Source: Sediminibacterium sp.
Lineage (GTDB): Bacteria > Bacteroidota > Bacteroidia > Chitinophagales > Chitinophagaceae
DNA: 64,000 nucleotides
Direction of reading: 5' to 3'
Assembly (NCBI RefSeq): GCF_030695065.1
Contig: NZ_JAUYTR010000007.1
Location: 124,001 to 188,000, forward strand
A program made the translations under genes and the position numbers. Below are positions 8,630 to 18,912 of this stretch, in pieces. How positions within the stretch are numbered: position 1 is the stretch's first letter; each line of letters opens with the position of its first letter. The notes beneath the pieces were generated by a model. It was not told where the DNA came from. It worked only from the letters and a program-made list of their open reading frames with translations, and ran no database searches.

Positions 8630-9849
8630 AGTTTGTTAAGGGCTTGTTCAAAATCGGCAATAATATCTTCTACATTTTCTATTCCAACACTGAGTCTGAT
8701 TAATCCGTCGGTAATATCAAATTGCAAACGTTCTTCTTTGGATAATCCCATATGACTCATACTAGCAGGATGCGATAAAAGTGTATCGGGTGTTCCGAAT
8801 GAAATGGCTCTCACACAAATTTGTAAAGCGTCAATAAATTTTTTACCTGCTTCTAATCCACCTTTTAATTCAAAACTCATTAAAGCCCCTGCTTGCTTCA
8901 TTTGCTTTCTTGCAATAGCATAGTCTGGGTGTGTGGGTAGTCCACAAAAATTTACTTTTTCTACTGCTTCGTGGTGGGCTAGAAAATTAGCAACCTGTAC
9001 AGCATTGCTACAGTGTCGCTCCATCCTTAACTCTAATGTTTTTAGTCCATTGGTTAATAAAAATGAATCGAATGCATTGCTATTGCCTCCTAATAAAACA
9101 TGCCATTTCCAAATAGGTCCGTTCATTAACGCAAGGTCTTTTCCTAATAATATTCCACCTACTGCCGTTCCATGTCCATTTAAAAATTTGGTGGTACTGT
9201 GCATTACAAAATCTGCACCCCATTTAAAGGGTTGCTGCAAATAAGGCGTTGCGGCAGTGTTGTCTACAGAAACTAAAATATTTTTTGTTTTTGCTATTGT
9301 GCAAACTCTTTCAATATCTATACAACGCAGGGTAGGATTGGAGGGTGTTTCAATATGAATCAGTTTAATAGAAGGATATTGAACAAGCGCCGCTTCAATT
9401 TCCGCTTCATTATTTAGGTTGATCATAACTGTCTCAACACCTGTATCCGCTAATACTTTATGCAAGAGTTCGTGTGTGCCACCATACAATGCATGATGTG
9501 TTAATACGGCATCTCCTTTGCTTAAAGTACCTAGAAACAACGTGCTCAATGCTGCTTGACCGCTTGAATGCAATAGGGCTTTTACTTCTAGCGGATCCCC
9601 TGCCTCGTTCTTAAGTAAAAATGTTTCTAGTGCTGCAATAATTTCTTCAGCAACAGTAAAACTTGGGTTGCCCCATCTGCTGTATATTTTGGTTTTGTCT
9701 TTTCCTGCAAAACGCTCACTGCCTTCTGTTGCTGTATCAAATGTAAAAGTTGAACTAGCATAAACAGGTGTTAAGTGTGCATGGTCTGCATTGGCATGGC
9801 CAGATGCATGTATTGCAGTGGTTCCAATTCCTTTAAACTTTTTATTCAT
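8626..9849 (-). CDS. Cys/Met-metabolism PLP-dependent lyase
   Basis: 407-residue enzyme of the cystathionine gamma-lyase/methionine gamma-lyase family, cytosolic, fold type I. Family features: YSRWGNPS near the N-terminus, SGQAAL phosphate-binding turn, VDNTAATPYLQQP with the PLP-contacting Asp, and the Schiff-base Lys in HSTTKFLNGHG, followed by the GTPDTLLSHPASMSH segment. Whether it is a cystathionine gamma-lyase, methionine gamma-lyase or an O-acetylhomoserine sulfhydrylase cannot be separated with confidence. It lies 34 bases downstream of fabH and overlaps the GNAT gene by 4 bases. Confidence 0.88.
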   Translation of the reverse strand: MNKKFKGIGTTAIHASGHANADHAHLTPVYASSTFTFDTATEGSERFAGKDKTKIYSRWGNPSFTVAEEIIAALETFLLKNEAGDPLEVKALLHSSGQAALSTLFLGTLSKGDAVLTHHALYGGTHELLHKVLADTGVETVMINLNNEAEIEAALVQYPSIKLIHIETPSNPTLRCIDIERVCTIAKTKNILVSVDNTAATPYLQQPFKWGADFVMHSTTKFLNGHGTAVGGILLGKDLALMNGPIWKWHVLLGGNSNAFDSFLLTNGLKTLELRMERHCSNAVQVANFLAHHEAVEKVNFCGLPTHPDYAIARKQMKQAGALMSFELKGGLEAGKKFIDALQICVRAISFGTPDTLLSHPASMSHMGLSKEERLQFDITDGLIRLSVGIENVEDIIADFEQALNKL

Positions 9850-9883
9850 ACCCTTCGGTTCTTTTAGAAATTATTATTGGCTA

Positions 9884-10882
9884 TTATTCACTGTCGTAAG
9901 CCCACTTAACCCATGTTGCACCCCAGGTAAATCCACCCCCGAATGCTGCCAAAACAATATTGTCTCCTTTCTTTAATTGTTTCTCCCAATCCCATAAACA
10001 AAGTGGCAATGTTGCAGCAGTAGTGTTGCCATACTTCTGAATATTAATCATCACTTTTTCTTTGGGTAAACCCATGCGATTGGCAGTAGCATCAATAATT
10101 CTTAAATTGGCTTGGTGTGGTACCAACCATGCTATATCGTCTGCTGTTAAATTGTTTCGCTCTAATAATTCGGCACTAACATCGGCCATGCCTTTCACCG
10201 CAAATTTGAAAACCGCTTGTCCTTCTTGGTATGCATAGTGTTCCTTAGCCATTACTGTTTCTACCGTTGCTGGTTTTAAAGATCCACCCGCTTTCATATG
10301 TAAATATTGTCTGCCACTTCCATCACTGCGCAAGATGCTGTCTTTAATGCCCACTTCTTCTTCGGTTGGTTGTAATAATATTGCTCCAGCTCCGTCTCCA
10401 AAAATGATGCAAGTAGCTCTATCGGTATAGTCTATGATGGCACTCATTTTATCTACCCCAACTACAATCACATTTTTATAGCGGCCACTCTCAATAAACA
10501 TGGCTCCTGTTGTAACGGCATATAAGAACCCACTGCATGCTGCACTCAAATCAAATCCCCATGCATTGGTTGCGCCTAATTTATCGGCTATAATATTGGC
10601 GGTTGCAGGAAATACCATATCGGGTGTAACAGTTGCACAAATAATGCAATCAATATCTGTTGGTGCAAGATTTTTCTTGCGAAGAATTTCTTGTATGGCA
10701 GGTACAGCCATATCGCTGCTTGCTTTGCCGGGCTCTTTTAAAATTCTTCTTTCTTCTATTCCGGTTCTGGTTCTAATCCACTCGTCGTTGGTATCTACCA
10801 TTTTTTCTAAATCGAAATTGGTCAACTTTGTTTCGGGAACATATCCTCCTACTGCGGTAATTGCTGCGCTTCTTTTATTCAT
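9884..10882 (-). CDS. fabH: 3-oxoacyl-ACP synthase III (FabH)
   Basis: Starts fatty-acid synthesis by condensing acetyl- or branched acyl-CoA with malonyl-ACP. 332 residues. Catalytic triad is visible: Cys116 in [10 protein letters not shown], His in [11 protein letters not shown] and Asn in [10 protein letters not shown]. The N-terminal [12 protein letters not shown] and the C-terminal [13 protein letters not shown] blocks are standard. It is the first gene of the minus-strand run fabH, PLP lyase, GNAT, GH5 and diverges from ruvA with 71 bases between starts. Confidence 0.94.
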   Translation of the reverse strand: MNKRSAAITAVGGYVPETKLTNFDLEKMVDTNDEWIRTRTGIEERRILKEPGKASSDMAVPAIQEILRKKNLAPTDIDCIICATVTPDMVFPATANIIADKLGATNAWGFDLSAACSGFLYAVTTGAMFIESGRYKNVIVVGVDKMSAIIDYTDRATCIIFGDGAGAILLQPTEEEVGIKDSILRSDGSGRQYLHMKAGGSLKPATVETVMAKEHYAYQEGQAVFKFAVKGMADVSAELLERNNLTADDIAWLVPHQANLRIIDATANRMGLPKEKVMINIQKYGNTTAATLPLCLWDWEKQLKKGDNIVLAAFGGGFTWGATWVKWAYDSE

Positions 10883-10953
10883 TTATTATCAGGGTTATAT
10901 AAAAGGTTGAAGGTAAGGCTAATTGCTTTCTTTTTGCTATTTTCGTCTCAATT

Positions 10954-11538
10954 ATGATAGCTTTTGTTCGTGGTCAATTTGCAGTTAAAACACCTGCCCG
11001 TGTTGTGGTAGATGTGAATGGAGTGGGGTATGATCTTCAAATAAGCCTAAATACCTTTTCTGCCATTAGCAATAAAGAAAGCGGGCAATTGTTCACTTAT
11101 TTGCATATTACTGAGAACGCACATACCCTTTTTGGTTTTGCAGAATTGTCTGAGAAAGACCTTTTTTTACAATTGATTAGTGTGTCTGGAGTAGGTGCTT
11201 CTACTGCCCGTATGATGTTGTCTGGTATGAAGCCCGAAGAAATAACCCGTGCCATTGTTCAGGGAAACACCAAACAGCTAGAAGGAATCAAGGGGATTGG
11301 TAAAAAATCGGCTGAAAGATTGATTGTAGAACTAAGGGATAAGCTGGCTAAACAGCATAATGAAAATATTTTACCCGGATTTGTTACCCCGCAAATAGAT
11401 TCGGATGCAATAAATGCCTTAATTTCATTGGGCATTGGCAGAGTAATGGCCGAACAAGCCGTTAAGAAAACCATGCAAATATCCCCAGAAAACAGTTCAT
11501 TAGAAGAAATTATTAAACTAGCACTCAAAAACCTATAG
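10954..11538 (+). CDS. ruvA: Holliday junction DNA helicase subunit RuvA
   Basis: RuvA tetramer binds Holliday junctions and directs the RuvB motor. 194 residues in the normal three domains: OB fold (1-64), double helix-hairpin-helix (SVSGVGASTARMML and GIKGIGKKSAERLIVELRDKL) and the C-terminal RuvB-contacting domain after a linker. It lies 36 bases before sprA; ruvA next to sprA is a common Bacteroidota arrangement. Confidence 0.95.
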   Translation: MIAFVRGQFAVKTPARVVVDVNGVGYDLQISLNTFSAISNKESGQLFTYLHITENAHTLFGFAELSEKDLFLQLISVSGVGASTARMMLSGMKPEEITRAIVQGNTKQLEGIKGIGKKSAERLIVELRDKLAKQHNENILPGFVTPQIDSDAINALISLGIGRVMAEQAVKKTMQISPENSSLEEIIKLALKNL

Positions 11539-11574
11539 CCATCGAATTGAGCTTTACTTAACCAAGCGGGACTG

Positions 11575-14500
11575 TTGTTGAAGTATTCCTACACCATTGT
11601 ATTTTTTTGTTTGACCATTTTGTGGTGTAATAATTCTTTTGCCCAAACCAAAGACAGTTTGCGTTTTCCTATTCAAGACAGAAGGGGTGATGCAATAAGT
11701 GCACCCAACAAAAATCCATTCGATATTAAGGATACTGGATTAGTAAAAAGAAAGACGGAATACGATCCTAAAACCAAGTCTTATTTTGTTAGTGAAAAAA
11801 TTGGCAATATTTGGTACCGCAAACCCGCTGCTATTTCTTTTGAAGACTTTTGGAAATTGGAAGCAAAGAAATCGGAGAACGATTATTTTAAAAAAAGAGC
11901 CAATGCCCTTTCTCTGTTAAATCAAAAAAGTAAGCGGCCTCCCTTACAAACTTATCCTAAATTATTCGACCGCATATTTGGGTTAACTGGTCAAAACCTT
12001 AAAGTAGATATTCGTCCTTCTGGTGAAGTAAATGTAATGGCAGGATATCAAGGACAAAATATCAAGAATCCTACTTTGCCTGAACGTGCTAGAAAAAATG
12101 GTGGCTTCGATTTTGATATGAATGCCAACTTGAATTTGAATGCCAATATTGGTGACAAACTCAAGTTCCCCATCAACTATAATACCCTTACCAATTTAGG
12201 TTTCGACAACCAATTGAAATTAGATTACAAGGGCATGGATGATGAAATTATCAAGAGTATTGAAGCAGGTAATATTTCTTTTCAATCGAAGGGTACCCTA
12301 ATACCAAGTGCACAAAACTTATTTGGGGTTAAGGCACAATTTCAATTTGGAAAATTATTTGTGACAGGTGCTTTGGCCAACCAACGTTCATCTAGGCAGA
12401 GTTTAAATTTACAAGGAGGTGCTGCAACCCAATCCTTTCAAAAAAGATTGGATGAATACGAAGAGAACAGACACTTTTTATTGGGGAAATATTTTAAAGA
12501 CAATTTTAATAAAACCATGCGCAATTTACCTGTTGTGAATTCTCAGGTACAAATTCAGCGCATGGAAGTTTGGGTAACCAATAGAACAGGGGCAACTACC
12601 GATGCAAGAGATATTGTGGGTTTGATGGATTTAGGAGAACCAGCACCGTTTAATCCTTCTATTCAGTCTTTAACCAGTAATCCTTTACCTGCCAATGGAT
12701 CCAATAATTTATATGCTTCTTTAGCAGGCGATCCCAATGCAAGAAATCCTGCGTTCATCAATAGTTTATTATTGACCAAGGGCTTAAGACCAGTAGATGA
12801 TTTTGAAAAAACATTTGCCCGAAAATTATCTACCAACGAATATTATTTTAATGCACAAGCGGGTTTCCTTTCTATTAATACCCAATTGCAAGCAGATGAA
12901 GTATTAGCAGTTGCTTATCAATATACCTACAATGGTAGGGTGTTTCAAGTGGGTGAATTTTCACAGGATATTTCTTTGGATTCTAATAAGGGCGTACAAA
13001 AAGTATTGTTCTTAAAATTATTAAAAGCCACTTCACAAAGAACCAACCTACCTATCTGGAGTTGGATGATGAAGAATGTTTATTCGCTTGATTTATTTGG
13101 CGGGATTGAAAGAACCGATTTTAAATTAAATGTATTATACGAAGAGCCCAGTGGTGGGTTAAAAAGATTCTTGCCTGAAACGGCTCCTGCTGTAGACGGT
13201 CAACCACTTTTGCGTATTTTAAATTTAGACAGACTCAACAACCGAAACGATCCACAGCCCGATGGCGTATTTGATTATATAGAAGGCTTTACCATTTTGC
13301 CCCAAATGGGTAGGGTGGTGTTTCCGGTATTAGAGCCTTTTGGTAGAGACTTAGATACCCTTGCATTTACTGGCTTGCCTCAAGCTACCAAGGATAAATA
13401 TGTGTACTATCAATTGTATGATTCAATTAAAGCCATTGCACAAACATTTGCCAATGTGAATCGATTTGTGATGCAAGGTCAAGTGAAAGGATCGGGTGGT
13501 AGTTCTGAAATTTATTTGAACACATTTAATATTCCACAAGGTTCGGTATCGGTTACTGCAGGCGGGCAAGTATTAAGAGAAGGTGCAGACTTTATTGTGG
13601 ATTACAATTTGGGTACAGTTAAAATTTTAAACCAAGGTATTTTAAGTGCGAATATTCCAGTTAAAGTAAACTTTGAAAACAATATTGGATTTGGCATGCA
13701 GCAAAGAGGATTTGCTGGATTACGGGTAGACTATTTAGCGAGTAAAAAATTATCGGTTGGGGCTTCTATGGTAAGATTGGGTGAGCGCCCTTTCTTTACT
13801 AAAATGGGTTATGGTGATGACCCTATTAGAAATACCATGTATGGAGTAGATTTTAGTTATAGATCAGAGTTGCCTGGATTAACTAGATTATTAGATAAAC
13901 TTCCTTTTTATACTACTAAAGCCAAGTCTTCTATAAATGCATATGGAGAAGCTGCTGTATTAAAGCCCGGACATCCACCACAAATAGGGAAAGGAGACCA
14001 GGGGTTAATTTTCATTGATGATTTTGAAGGAACTCGAGCTTCCATTGATTTGCGTTTTCCTTTTGTGTCTTGGGCTTTGGCTTCTACACCGCAAGGGAAT
14101 CCTCGTTTTCCTGAATCTACTTTAACCGATTCAATTGATTATAATTTTAACCGAGCAAAAATGGCTTGGTACAATATTGAACCCAATTTACAAGACAAGA
14201 ATAGCCCGAATAATCCATTGCGCAGAAATTTGGCCGAGCTAAGTGACCCTCGTGTTCGTCAAGTATTTACCAACGAATTGTTTCCTCAGCGTACTACCAA
14301 TATTACCGACGTTCAAGCTGCTACTTTTGATTTGGCTTTTTATCCAACTGAAAAAGGTCCTTATAATTTTGAAACCAGACCTGGACAAATTAATGCCAAT
14401 GGTCGTTTGAGTAATCCAACCACTCGCTGGGGTGGTATTATGCGAGCGATTGATCAAACAGATTTTGAAACAAACAATATTGAGTTTGTTGAGTTCTGGA

Positions 14501-17500
14501 TGCAAAATCCTTTTATTACCAATCCTGCAAGCAGAGGAGGAAAATTATTTTTAAACTTTGGTAATATTAGTGAAGACATTTTAAAAGATGGACGTCGCTT
14601 TTATGAAAACGGAATGAATACACCTACGGTTCCTGCTTCGGTTGATAGCAGTAATACTTGGGGTAAAACACCAGTGAATCCAATTCAAATTACTCAAGCA
14701 TTCAGCAACGACCCTAATGATCGTATTTTTCAAGATGTGGGTTTTGATGGAATTGATGATATAGCAGAGCGAAGAAAGAAGAGTTATATTTTGCAACAAT
14801 TGGCCAACAATTTTGGTCCTGCTTCTGCAGTTTATCAGCGTGCATTTCAAGATCCATCTAACGATAACTATCAGTGGTACAGAGACCCTTCATTTGATGC
14901 CGTTGGAACGGGTATTTTAGGCCGCTATAAAAACTTTAATAATCCGCAGGGCAATTCACCTGTAGCTACTTCAGACGGCATATTCACTTCTGCTGCAACA
15001 TTGTATCCTGATAATGAAGATTTAAACAGAGACAATACCTTGAATGAATCTGAATCTTATTATGAATATGAAGTACCATTGGCTCCTGGAATGGATGTGG
15101 GTAGAACGCCTTATATTACCGATAAGAAAAGAGTAACTGTTAATTCTGCAGATGGAGTAACCAGAACAGAAGATTGGTATTTATTCAGGGTCCCCATTAA
15201 GGGCTATACCAGAAAAATTGGAAATATTCCCGACTTTAAATCAATTCGTTTTGTTCGTTTATTCATGACCGATTTTGAAGATTCGGTTGTAGTTAGATTG
15301 GCTCGACTAGATTTAGTAAGAAACCAGTGGCGCCAGTTTATTTATAATTTAGATACTACTGGTTCTTATACTCCAATCAATACTACAACTGGAACATTAT
15401 TTAATACGCTTGCAGTAAACTTAGAAGAGAACAGCAGTAGAACACCTGTGAATTATTTAATGCCTCCGAATGTAGAACGTGTTCAATTACTGAGCAATAA
15501 CGGTGTAAACCTTCAGCAGAATGAACAAGCCATTTCTATGCGGGTAAATAATTTACAAGCGGGTGATGCAAGGGGAATATTTAAAACATTGAATTTGGAT
15601 ATTAGAAGATATACCAAATTGTCTATGTATTTACACGCAGAATCTATTACTGGGCAACGACCAGTGGTAGACAATGAAATAAGAGCGGTTATTAGAATTG
15701 GGCAAGATTTTTTAAACAACTACTATGAAATTAAAGTTCCCCTTAAAATAACTGCACCTGGCATTTATCCTCGTGGACAAGAAGCAAGGGTTTGGCCAGA
15801 AGAAAATAATATTGATTTCTTGCTGAGAGACTTAATTGATTTAAAATTAGAGCGAAATAATTCGGGTGCTTCGTTAAGCAATATTTATAGAAAAATCATT
15901 GGCAATAAAACCATGTCTATCATGGGTAATCCTAATTTAGGGGAAGTGCGTGGATTTTTAGTTGCAGTAGAAAATCCTGCTAGACCCAATGGGGTAGCAG
16001 TTAGTGCTGAAGTTTGGGCCAATGAATTAAGGTTGTCTGGCTTAGATGAAAAAGGGGGATATGCTGCACTCGGAAGAGTAGATTTGGTATTGGCCGATTT
16101 GGGAACCCTATCTGTTTCTGCCAATACGTATACGCAAGGATTTGGTACCATTGAACAAAGAGTGAACGAAAGAGCCAGAGATAATTTAATGCAATTTGAT
16201 GTGGCTGCAAATATTGATGCAGGTAAATTGGTTCCTAAAAAAGCCAGATTATCTGTACCCATTTATGCAAGTATAAATCGCTCTACTTTAACGCCTGAGT
16301 TTGATCCATATGATATGGACGTTAATTACAGAGATAAATTAAATGCGGCTGCCCCAGATAAACGGGACTCTATCAAAAGAGCGGCGGCCGATATTACCAC
16401 CATCAAAACATTAAACTTCACCAATGTTCGAGTGCTGCAAGGGCAAGGGAGAGCGGGCTTATTAAGCTTGAGTAATTTTGATTTTAGTTATTCCTTTACC
16501 CAAACAGAACATACCAGTCCGGTTATTGCGCAAAACAAAGTAACCAGACATAGAGGTGGTTTGGGATACACTTATATTGGACAAAATAATTTTATTGAGC
16601 CATTTAAAAAAATGATTAAAGGCAAGAGCCCTTGGTTGGCATTTGTTAGAGATGCTAATTTTAATTTGAAGCCTTCTTTCTTAAGTTTCCGTGCAGATAT
16701 CAATAGACAATTTGGTGAGTTTATTCCTCGAATTGTTAATACAGTAAATAGCAAAGTAGATAGAGTAGATACTACTTACGATAAGTATTTTACGTTTGAT
16801 CGTTTTTATAATTTACGGTGGGATTTAACCCGCTCTGTTAACGTAGATTTTAACGCAACCAACAACGCTAGAATAGACGAGCCTTTTGGAAGAATTGATA
16901 CCAAACTTAAAAAAGATTCTGTTAGAACAAATTTCTTTAAAGGTGGTAGAAATACCTTGTATCAGCAGAAGGCCATTATGAATTACAATATTCCATTGAA
17001 TAAGTTTCCTTTCTCAGATTGGATTACCGCCCGATACAGTTATGGAACTTCGTATAGTTGGATAGGGGCAAGTAGAATAGCTGTTAACTTAGGAAATACT
17101 ATTGAAAATTCACAAGAGAACAATTTGAATGCGCAGTTCAATTTTGGAAATCTATATGCCAAATCTAGGTGGATGCGTGCGTTGGATAATATTCCACCAC
17201 CGCGTTCTAAGAATGATCCTAAGAATGGCAAAAGTGCACCACCAGTTGTGAATCCATTGGGGTCAGTATTTCCTACTAAAGCAGAAGTGATAGCTGGATT
17301 GATTGGTCAAAAAAGAACCGATGCCTTAAAGCGTTGGAGACAACAAAGAAGGGATATCAAGAATGCAGAAAAAATGTTGCGACAAGCAACTACGCCAGAG
17401 CTTGGAGGGCTTGAAAGATCGGCGGGTAAGTTCATAACCATGTTTAAAAATATTTCTATTAATTATGGCGAAAACTTTAGAAGCAGATTGCCGGGTTATA

Positions 17501-18837
17501 TGGATAGTACTCATTTTATTGGTCAGAATTTTCAAACCATGGCACCTGGTTTAGATTATGTGTTTGGTAAACAACCCGATGCTAATTGGATCAACAACAA
17601 GATTTCAAAAGGCTTATTAACCAAAGACAGTACATTCAATTTCTTGTACAGACAAAGTTTTGAACAAAGGCTTAGTATTACTGCACAAATTGAGCCCATA
17701 CGTGAGTTATTAATTGATATTAATTTAGATAAATCATTTACCAAAGACTATACCGCACTAATTAAAGACACTACAGGTTCGGGCAATAATTTTGGGCAAT
17801 TGAATCCATTGTTTAATGGCGGTTTCAGTGTTTCTTATATTGCCTTCAATACCTTATTTGGTAGCAGTAATCCCAATGAATTGTCTGCTACATTCAAGGA
17901 GTTTGAAGCCAATCGTTTGGTGGTATCTAGAAGAGTAGCTGCATTAAATCCTTATTGGCAGCAATTGCCTGCGAACCAACAATTTACTTCTGATGGGTAT
18001 GCCACCGGATATGGCAGGTATGCACAAGATGTATTAATACCTTCTTTCTTGGCTGCTTATACTGGGAAAGATCCTAACACCATTGCTTTATTAAGAGAAG
18101 GTGCAAGTAAAATAAGCGCGAATCCATTTAGTGGAATTATTCCTAAGCCCAATTGGAAATTAACTTATACCGGCCTCACTAAAATACCAGCAATTGCTTC
18201 TATGTTTAGCAATTTTACCATTAGTCATGGCTACAATGGTCAGTTGAGTATGAATAGTTTTAGCAGTGCACTACTGTACCAAGATCCATTCAGGTTAAGT
18301 GCGCCTGGATTTATTGATACTACCAGTGGAAACTTTATTCCATTCTTCTTGGTTCCTAATATTAGCATGGCAGAACGCTTTGAACCTTTATTAAAAATTG
18401 ATTTCACTACCATTGGTCAATTCAATTTCAATTTAGAATTTAGAAAGAGCAGACAACTTAGCTTGAGTTTAATAGATTACCAATTAAGTGAAAGCAGAAG
18501 TACCGAATGGATTGTGGGATTGAATTGGAGAAAGAGAGGATTAAAATTGCCGTTTAATATAGCAGGTAAAGGATTGCAAAACGACTTGAATTTAAAACTA
18601 GATGTTTCTGTAAGAGATGTATCTATCAGCAATAGTAGATTAGACCAAACCAATGCCTATGGTACGGGTGGCCAAAAAGAAATCACTATTCAGCCTGCCA
18701 TTGATTATGTAATCAACAGTAGGATTAATGTGAAACTATTCTTTGATCAACGTAGGGTTACACCGTATATTTCTACATCAGCGCCTATTACGAATACAAG
18801 GGCTGGAGTGAATGTGCGGATTTCGTTGGCGCAATAA
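11575..18837 (+). CDS. sprA: Cell-surface/T9SS translocon protein SprA
   Basis: Giant outer-membrane barrel (about 2420 residues) that forms the export channel of the type IX secretion system and is needed for gliding in relatives. N-terminal signal peptide ends near SFAQ (residue 24). The N-terminal region contains the SprA-typical blocks: DVRPSG-like and GYQGQNIKNPTLPERAR, then NINANIGDKLKFPINYNT and NLFGVKAQFQFGKL, followed by thousands of bases encoding alternating, Asn/Gly/aromatic-rich strands ending in a short beta-signal-like IRVSLAQ-type tail. No ATG fits the start: the frame opens after a stop at 11548 and TTG codons at 11575 or 11578 are the best candidates. Presence implies that the cell secretes cargo by T9SS, yet I saw no clear T9SS C-terminal sorting domain on other proteins here. 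Confidence 0.93.
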   Translation: MLKYSYTIVFFCLTILWCNNSFAQTKDSLRFPIQDRRGDAISAPNKNPFDIKDTGLVKRKTEYDPKTKSYFVSEKIGNIWYRKPAAISFEDFWKLEAKKSENDYFKKRANALSLLNQKSKRPPLQTYPKLFDRIFGLTGQNLKVDIRPSGEVNVMAGYQGQNIKNPTLPERARKNGGFDFDMNANLNLNANIGDKLKFPINYNTLTNLGFDNQLKLDYKGMDDEIIKSIEAGNISFQSKGTLIPSAQNLFGVKAQFQFGKLFVTGALANQRSSRQSLNLQGGAATQSFQKRLDEYEENRHFLLGKYFKDNFNKTMRNLPVVNSQVQIQRMEVWVTNRTGATTDARDIVGLMDLGEPAPFNPSIQSLTSNPLPANGSNNLYASLAGDPNARNPAFINSLLLTKGLRPVDDFEKTFARKLSTNEYYFNAQAGFLSINTQLQADEVLAVAYQYTYNGRVFQVGEFSQDISLDSNKGVQKVLFLKLLKATSQRTNLPIWSWMMKNVYSLDLFGGIERTDFKLNVLYEEPSGGLKRFLPETAPAVDGQPLLRILNLDRLNNRNDPQPDGVFDYIEGFTILPQMGRVVFPVLEPFGRDLDTLAFTGLPQATKDKYVYYQLYDSIKAIAQTFANVNRFVMQGQVKGSGGSSEIYLNTFNIPQGSVSVTAGGQVLREGADFIVDYNLGTVKILNQGILSANIPVKVNFENNIGFGMQQRGFAGLRVDYLASKKLSVGASMVRLGERPFFTKMGYGDDPIRNTMYGVDFSYRSELPGLTRLLDKLPFYTTKAKSSINAYGEAAVLKPGHPPQIGKGDQGLIFIDDFEGTRASIDLRFPFVSWALASTPQGNPRFPESTLTDSIDYNFNRAKMAWYNIEPNLQDKNSPNNPLRRNLAELSDPRVRQVFTNELFPQRTTNITDVQAATFDLAFYPTEKGPYNFETRPGQINANGRLSNPTTRWGGIMRAIDQTDFETNNIEFVEFWMQNPFITNPASRGGKLFLNFGNISEDILKDGRRFYENGMNTPTVPASVDSSNTWGKTPVNPIQITQAFSNDPNDRIFQDVGFDGIDDIAERRKKSYILQQLANNFGPASAVYQRAFQDPSNDNYQWYRDPSFDAVGTGILGRYKNFNNPQGNSPVATSDGIFTSAATLYPDNEDLNRDNTLNESESYYEYEVPLAPGMDVGRTPYITDKKRVTVNSADGVTRTEDWYLFRVPIKGYTRKIGNIPDFKSIRFVRLFMTDFEDSVVVRLARLDLVRNQWRQFIYNLDTTGSYTPINTTTGTLFNTLAVNLEENSSRTPVNYLMPPNVERVQLLSNNGVNLQQNEQAISMRVNNLQAGDARGIFKTLNLDIRRYTKLSMYLHAESITGQRPVVDNEIRAVIRIGQDFLNNYYEIKVPLKITAPGIYPRGQEARVWPEENNIDFLLRDLIDLKLERNNSGASLSNIYRKIIGNKTMSIMGNPNLGEVRGFLVAVENPARPNGVAVSAEVWANELRLSGLDEKGGYAALGRVDLVLADLGTLSVSANTYTQGFGTIEQRVNERARDNLMQFDVAANIDAGKLVPKKARLSVPIYASINRSTLTPEFDPYDMDVNYRDKLNAAAPDKRDSIKRAAADITTIKTLNFTNVRVLQGQGRAGLLSLSNFDFSYSFTQTEHTSPVIAQNKVTRHRGGLGYTYIGQNNFIEPFKKMIKGKSPWLAFVRDANFNLKPSFLSFRADINRQFGEFIPRIVNTVNSKVDRVDTTYDKYFTFDRFYNLRWDLTRSVNVDFNATNNARIDEPFGRIDTKLKKDSVRTNFFKGGRNTLYQQKAIMNYNIPLNKFPFSDWITARYSYGTSYSWIGASRIAVNLGNTIENSQENNLNAQFNFGNLYAKSRWMRALDNIPPPRSKNDPKNGKSAPPVVNPLGSVFPTKAEVIAGLIGQKRTDALKRWRQQRRDIKNAEKMLRQATTPELGGLERSAGKFITMFKNISINYGENFRSRLPGYMDSTHFIGQNFQTMAPGLDYVFGKQPDANWINNKISKGLLTKDSTFNFLYRQSFEQRLSITAQIEPIRELLIDINLDKSFTKDYTALIKDTTGSGNNFGQLNPLFNGGFSVSYIAFNTLFGSSNPNELSATFKEFEANRLVVSRRVAALNPYWQQLPANQQFTSDGYATGYGRYAQDVLIPSFLAAYTGKDPNTIALLREGASKISANPFSGIIPKPNWKLTYTGLTKIPAIASMFSNFTISHGYNGQLSMNSFSSALLYQDPFRLSAPGFIDTTSGNFIPFFLVPNISMAERFEPLLKIDFTTIGQFNFNLEFRKSRQLSLSLIDYQLSESRSTEWIVGLNWRKRGLKLPFNIAGKGLQNDLNLKLDVSVRDVSISNSRLDQTNAYGTGGQKEITIQPAIDYVINSRINVKLFFDQRRVTPYISTSAPITNTRAGVNVRISLAQ

Positions 18838-18863
18838 TATTTTAAAATGATTTGATTGCTAAA

Positions 18864-18897
18864 AAAAAAGAGTGCGATTGTTGTCGCACTCTTTTTT
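18864..18897. terminator. Bidirectional intrinsic terminator
   Basis: A perfect 14-bp stem (AAAAAAGAGTGCGA at 18864-18877 with its complement at 18884-18897) and a 6-base loop. The stem carries A-run on one side and T-run on the other, so it can end transcription both of sprA and of the converging ABC permease gene. Confidence 0.88.
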
Positions 18898-18912
18898 ATT
18901 GTGAATCTGAGT

